Source: Cystobacter ferrugineus (GTDB lineage Bacteria; Myxococcota; Myxococcia; Myxococcales; Myxococcaceae). Taken from it: 64,000 nt of DNA. Below, one piece after another: positions 62,235 to 64,000 of the stretch. A model generated the notes under the pieces. It was given only the letters and a program-made list of their open reading frames with translations. It did no database searches and had not been told where the DNA came from. The translations under genes were made by a program, and so were the position numbers. How positions within the stretch are numbered: the first letter of the stretch is position 1; every line of letters starts with the position of its first letter. Location of the stretch: the NCBI RefSeq assembly GCF_001887355.1, contig NZ_MPIN01000011.1, positions 1 to 64,000 of the forward strand, read 5' to 3'.

Positions 62235-62759
62235 CACGCAACTCCTCGCTGAGTTTGGCCCCGCCGCCCGCTCGGCAACACCCATGGTCAAGTTGAACTC
62301 TACCACCCAAGATGCAACCACACCCCCCTGAGGCGGGACGGACCTGTTGTGTAGCGCCCAGAGTCCCGTGCGCCGCGCATCTCGCATGCCCGGGGGCGAA
62401 CGCCTCGCCGGGGAGCGGCGCGGCGGCCGGCGCGAAGGATTGTCCCGAGTCCCATGCCCCACTGCCCTGACGAGAGGCCGACGACAGCCTCCGGAGATGG
62501 TTGTCATTGGACGCCGCGACGCCCAGCCGCCTCTTGCCGCTTCCTGGCTTTTCGTCCCTGGACGGGTTCATTCCTGGAAGCTTTCGCTTGATTTACTCGC
62601 TTGACGGGGTTACAGGCGTTCGATTTCTGGCCTCCGGCGCGAGTTCCGGGAGGGTTGGGCCTCCCTGAGCGCGGACGGAGCGGTATTGTTCGGGTCGTGC
62701 AGCCCCCGCTGCCTCATGGGGAAGAGTCCCATCTCCGAACAGCCTCCGAAAGGGAGCCC
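62235..62759. other. 525-bp gene-free region between two divergent regulators
   Basis: This is the shared upstream region of the NarL-type regulator and the second receiver gene. It is less GC-rich near 62560-62640 and contains TTGACG and TTGATT matches to -35 boxes, but none has a convincing -10 partner. A short open frame at 62347-62604 on the plus strand lacks a ribosome-binding site and familiar sequence. No repeat or hairpin of note was seen. Confidence 0.4.
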
Positions 62760-63167
62760 ATGTCCGAGATCGAGAACAAGATTCGCGTGCTCGTGGTGGA
62801 CGACGACGTCGACCAGCTGATGCTGGTCGAGCGCACCCTGCACTCCTACGGCTTCGAGATCCGCACGCACCGCTCCTCGCTGGGCGTGTCCAACCTGGTG
62901 CGCACGGTGATGCCGGATCTCGTCCTGCTGGACGTGAACATCCCGGCGCTCAGCGGGGACAAGGTGCTGGCGCTCGCGCGCAACCAGGCGCCCTCCACCA
63001 CGCGATTCATCCTCTACTCGGCCTCGGACGAGGCCCGGCTGCGCTCGCTCTCCCTGGCGTCGGGCGCGGACGGCTACATCTCCAAGAGCGTCCAGGGCGA
63101 GTCGCTCGCCCGCAAGCTCATCAGCATCTACAAGAAGAGCCGGCTGCCCGCGGCGAGCGCGCGCTAG
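62760..63167 (+). CDS. Single-domain response regulator receiver, paralogue of 59250
   Basis: A 135-residue stand-alone receiver with Asp58 (LLLDVNIP), acidic VVDDD and Lys in YISKS. Almost every position of the core matches the 59250 receiver. An AGGGAG lies just before the ATG at 62760; the longer frame upstream lacks family sequence. No kinase gene is adjacent on this side. Confidence 0.9.
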   Translation: MSEIENKIRVLVVDDDVDQLMLVERTLHSYGFEIRTHRSSLGVSNLVRTVMPDLVLLDVNIPALSGDKVLALARNQAPSTTRFILYSASDEARLRSLSLASGADGYISKSVQGESLARKLISIYKKSRLPAASAR

Positions 63168-63194
63168 TCCCGCGCCCCCCCGCCGGCCGAGCGC

Positions 63195-64000
63195 TCACAG
63201 GAGCGCGGCGACCTCCTGGTACACCCGGGTGAAGTCGCCCTCCGCGCCGACCAGCCGCAGGTTCTGCACGAGCCCCCCGGTGGAGCGGAAGAACATGACC
63301 GCCTCGGCGGGCGGACGGATCTTCAGGAAGCGGGGCGCGTTGCGCGTGAAGTGCGAGCGCAGGTCGCGGGTGATGGAGCAGGTGGCGAAGTCGTACGGAG
63401 CCAGGCGCATGGGCCGGCCGACGATCTGGAACACCTCCTGGATGAGCGCGCTCCCCTCGTCGTCGGGCAGCTCGCAGGTGAAGCCCACCTCGCGGCTCAG
63501 GGCGAGGATGTCCATGGGCTCCTTGCGCATGGCGTGCAGGAACATGCGCCGGTTGGCGTCCACGAAGTGCGCGCTGAAGCGCTTGATGGAGCCGAAGTCG
63601 AGCACGCCCAGGCGCCCATCCTCCAGCACCATGAAGTTGCCCGGGTGGGGGTCGGCGTGCAGGTCGCCCACGGTGAAGAAGGGACCGTAGATGGCGAGGA
63701 TGAGCTGGCGCGCCACGCGGTAGCGCTCCTCGGCGGAAGGCTGGGAGAGGACCCAGTCCTTGAGGGTGCGGCCGCGCAAGAGCTCCAGGGTGAGCACACG
63801 CTGGGTGGTGAGCGAGGAGATGACCTCGGGCACCTTCAGGTCGGGCAGGCGCTCGACGCTCCGGGCGAAGGAGGCACACAGCGTGGCCTCGCGCAGGTAG
63901 TCCGTCTCCAGCAGCATCTCGTCGCGCAGCTCGCGGAAGTAGGCGGTGCCGTCGGTGAGCTTCGACGCCTTGGAGATCGTCTTCACCATGAGGCCCAGGT
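63195..64000 (-). CDS. UbiB/AarF (ABC1) family kinase-like protein, partial
   Basis: The C-terminal part of an ABC1/UbiB family protein; the frame is open to the window edge, so the start is outside. Conserved motifs are seen: ADPHPGNFMV (like the family's DxHPGN) and LDFGSIKRF (DFG-type). UbiB proteins are atypical kinase-like ATPases that support ubiquinone biosynthesis or lipid handling at the membrane. The last residues end VYQEVAALL. It is convergent with the receiver gene. Confidence 0.88.
   Translation of the reverse strand, partial: LGLMVKTISKASKLTDGTAYFRELRDEMLLETDYLREATLCASFARSVERLPDLKVPEVISSLTTQRVLTLELLRGRTLKDWVLSQPSAEERYRVARQLILAIYGPFFTVGDLHADPHPGNFMVLEDGRLGVLDFGSIKRFSAHFVDANRRMFLHAMRKEPMDILALSREVGFTCELPDDEGSALIQEVFQIVGRPMRLAPYDFATCSITRDLRSHFTRNAPRFLKIRPPAEAVMFFRSTGGLVQNLRLVGAEGDFTRVYQEVAALL

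Noticed and set aside
62347-62604. 85-residue frame upstream of the second receiver
   Set aside because: No ribosome-binding site, Arg/Pro-rich random-looking peptide, no recognisable domain.

Overview
The window is very GC-rich chromosomal DNA from a delta-proteobacterium, most likely a myxobacterium of the Cystobacter/Archangium/Myxococcus group. The clues are codon third positions that are almost all G or C, two eukaryote-like Ser/Thr kinases, many lipoproteins (six with a clear lipobox), a hybrid histidine kinase with stand-alone receivers, and long antisense open frames typical of such genomes. The assignment is inferred from style of gene content; no rRNA marker is present. About 46 protein genes and one tRNA are supported.

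Left edge (1-3033) is accessory DNA: the truncated end of an IS21-type element, a decayed IS66 transposase tail, and an AbiEi/AbiEii (type IV toxin-antitoxin) operon with an inverted-repeat operator. All of this lies on the 3' side of a tRNA-Phe gene. From 3214 to 16391 the content is chromosomal and mixed: an NhaR-type regulator, an amidohydrolase lipoprotein, a MerR regulator coupled to a VIT-vWA protein, gyrA, ung and several unassigned myxobacterial-style genes.

The most coherent system is 16574-28199: a WGR/DUF4132 giant protein, a lipoprotein, a MoxR-like AAA+ ATPase, a DUF5682 protein, a vWA protein and a double-SWIM zinc-finger protein. The last four are separated by 4 nt or overlap. 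This is the same gene set as E. coli yehI-yehL-yehM-yehP-yehQ, whose role is not established, here with an added lipoprotein. It is the best candidate in the window for an undescribed ATPase-vWA system.

28284-46165 holds a lone CpaF-type ATPase, exported and collagen-like proteins, two membrane or sensor kinases (one fused to a MshEN c-di-GMP-type domain), a WD40 lipoprotein with an inserted retropepsin-like domain coupled to an LpoA-like protein, a GT51-like protein that seems to have lost its catalytic motif, dnaJ and an ABC exporter. 46296-53106 is mostly unassigned small genes plus rapA.

53139-61537 is a plus-strand run starting at a good sigma70-like promoter: a five-heme cytochrome c, a FIST sensor, a triple-receiver hybrid kinase, a single receiver, then a divergent tryptophan-dioxygenase-like protein coupled to an O-methyltransferase. 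A NarL-type regulator, a second copy of the single receiver, and a partial UbiB/AarF kinase close the window.
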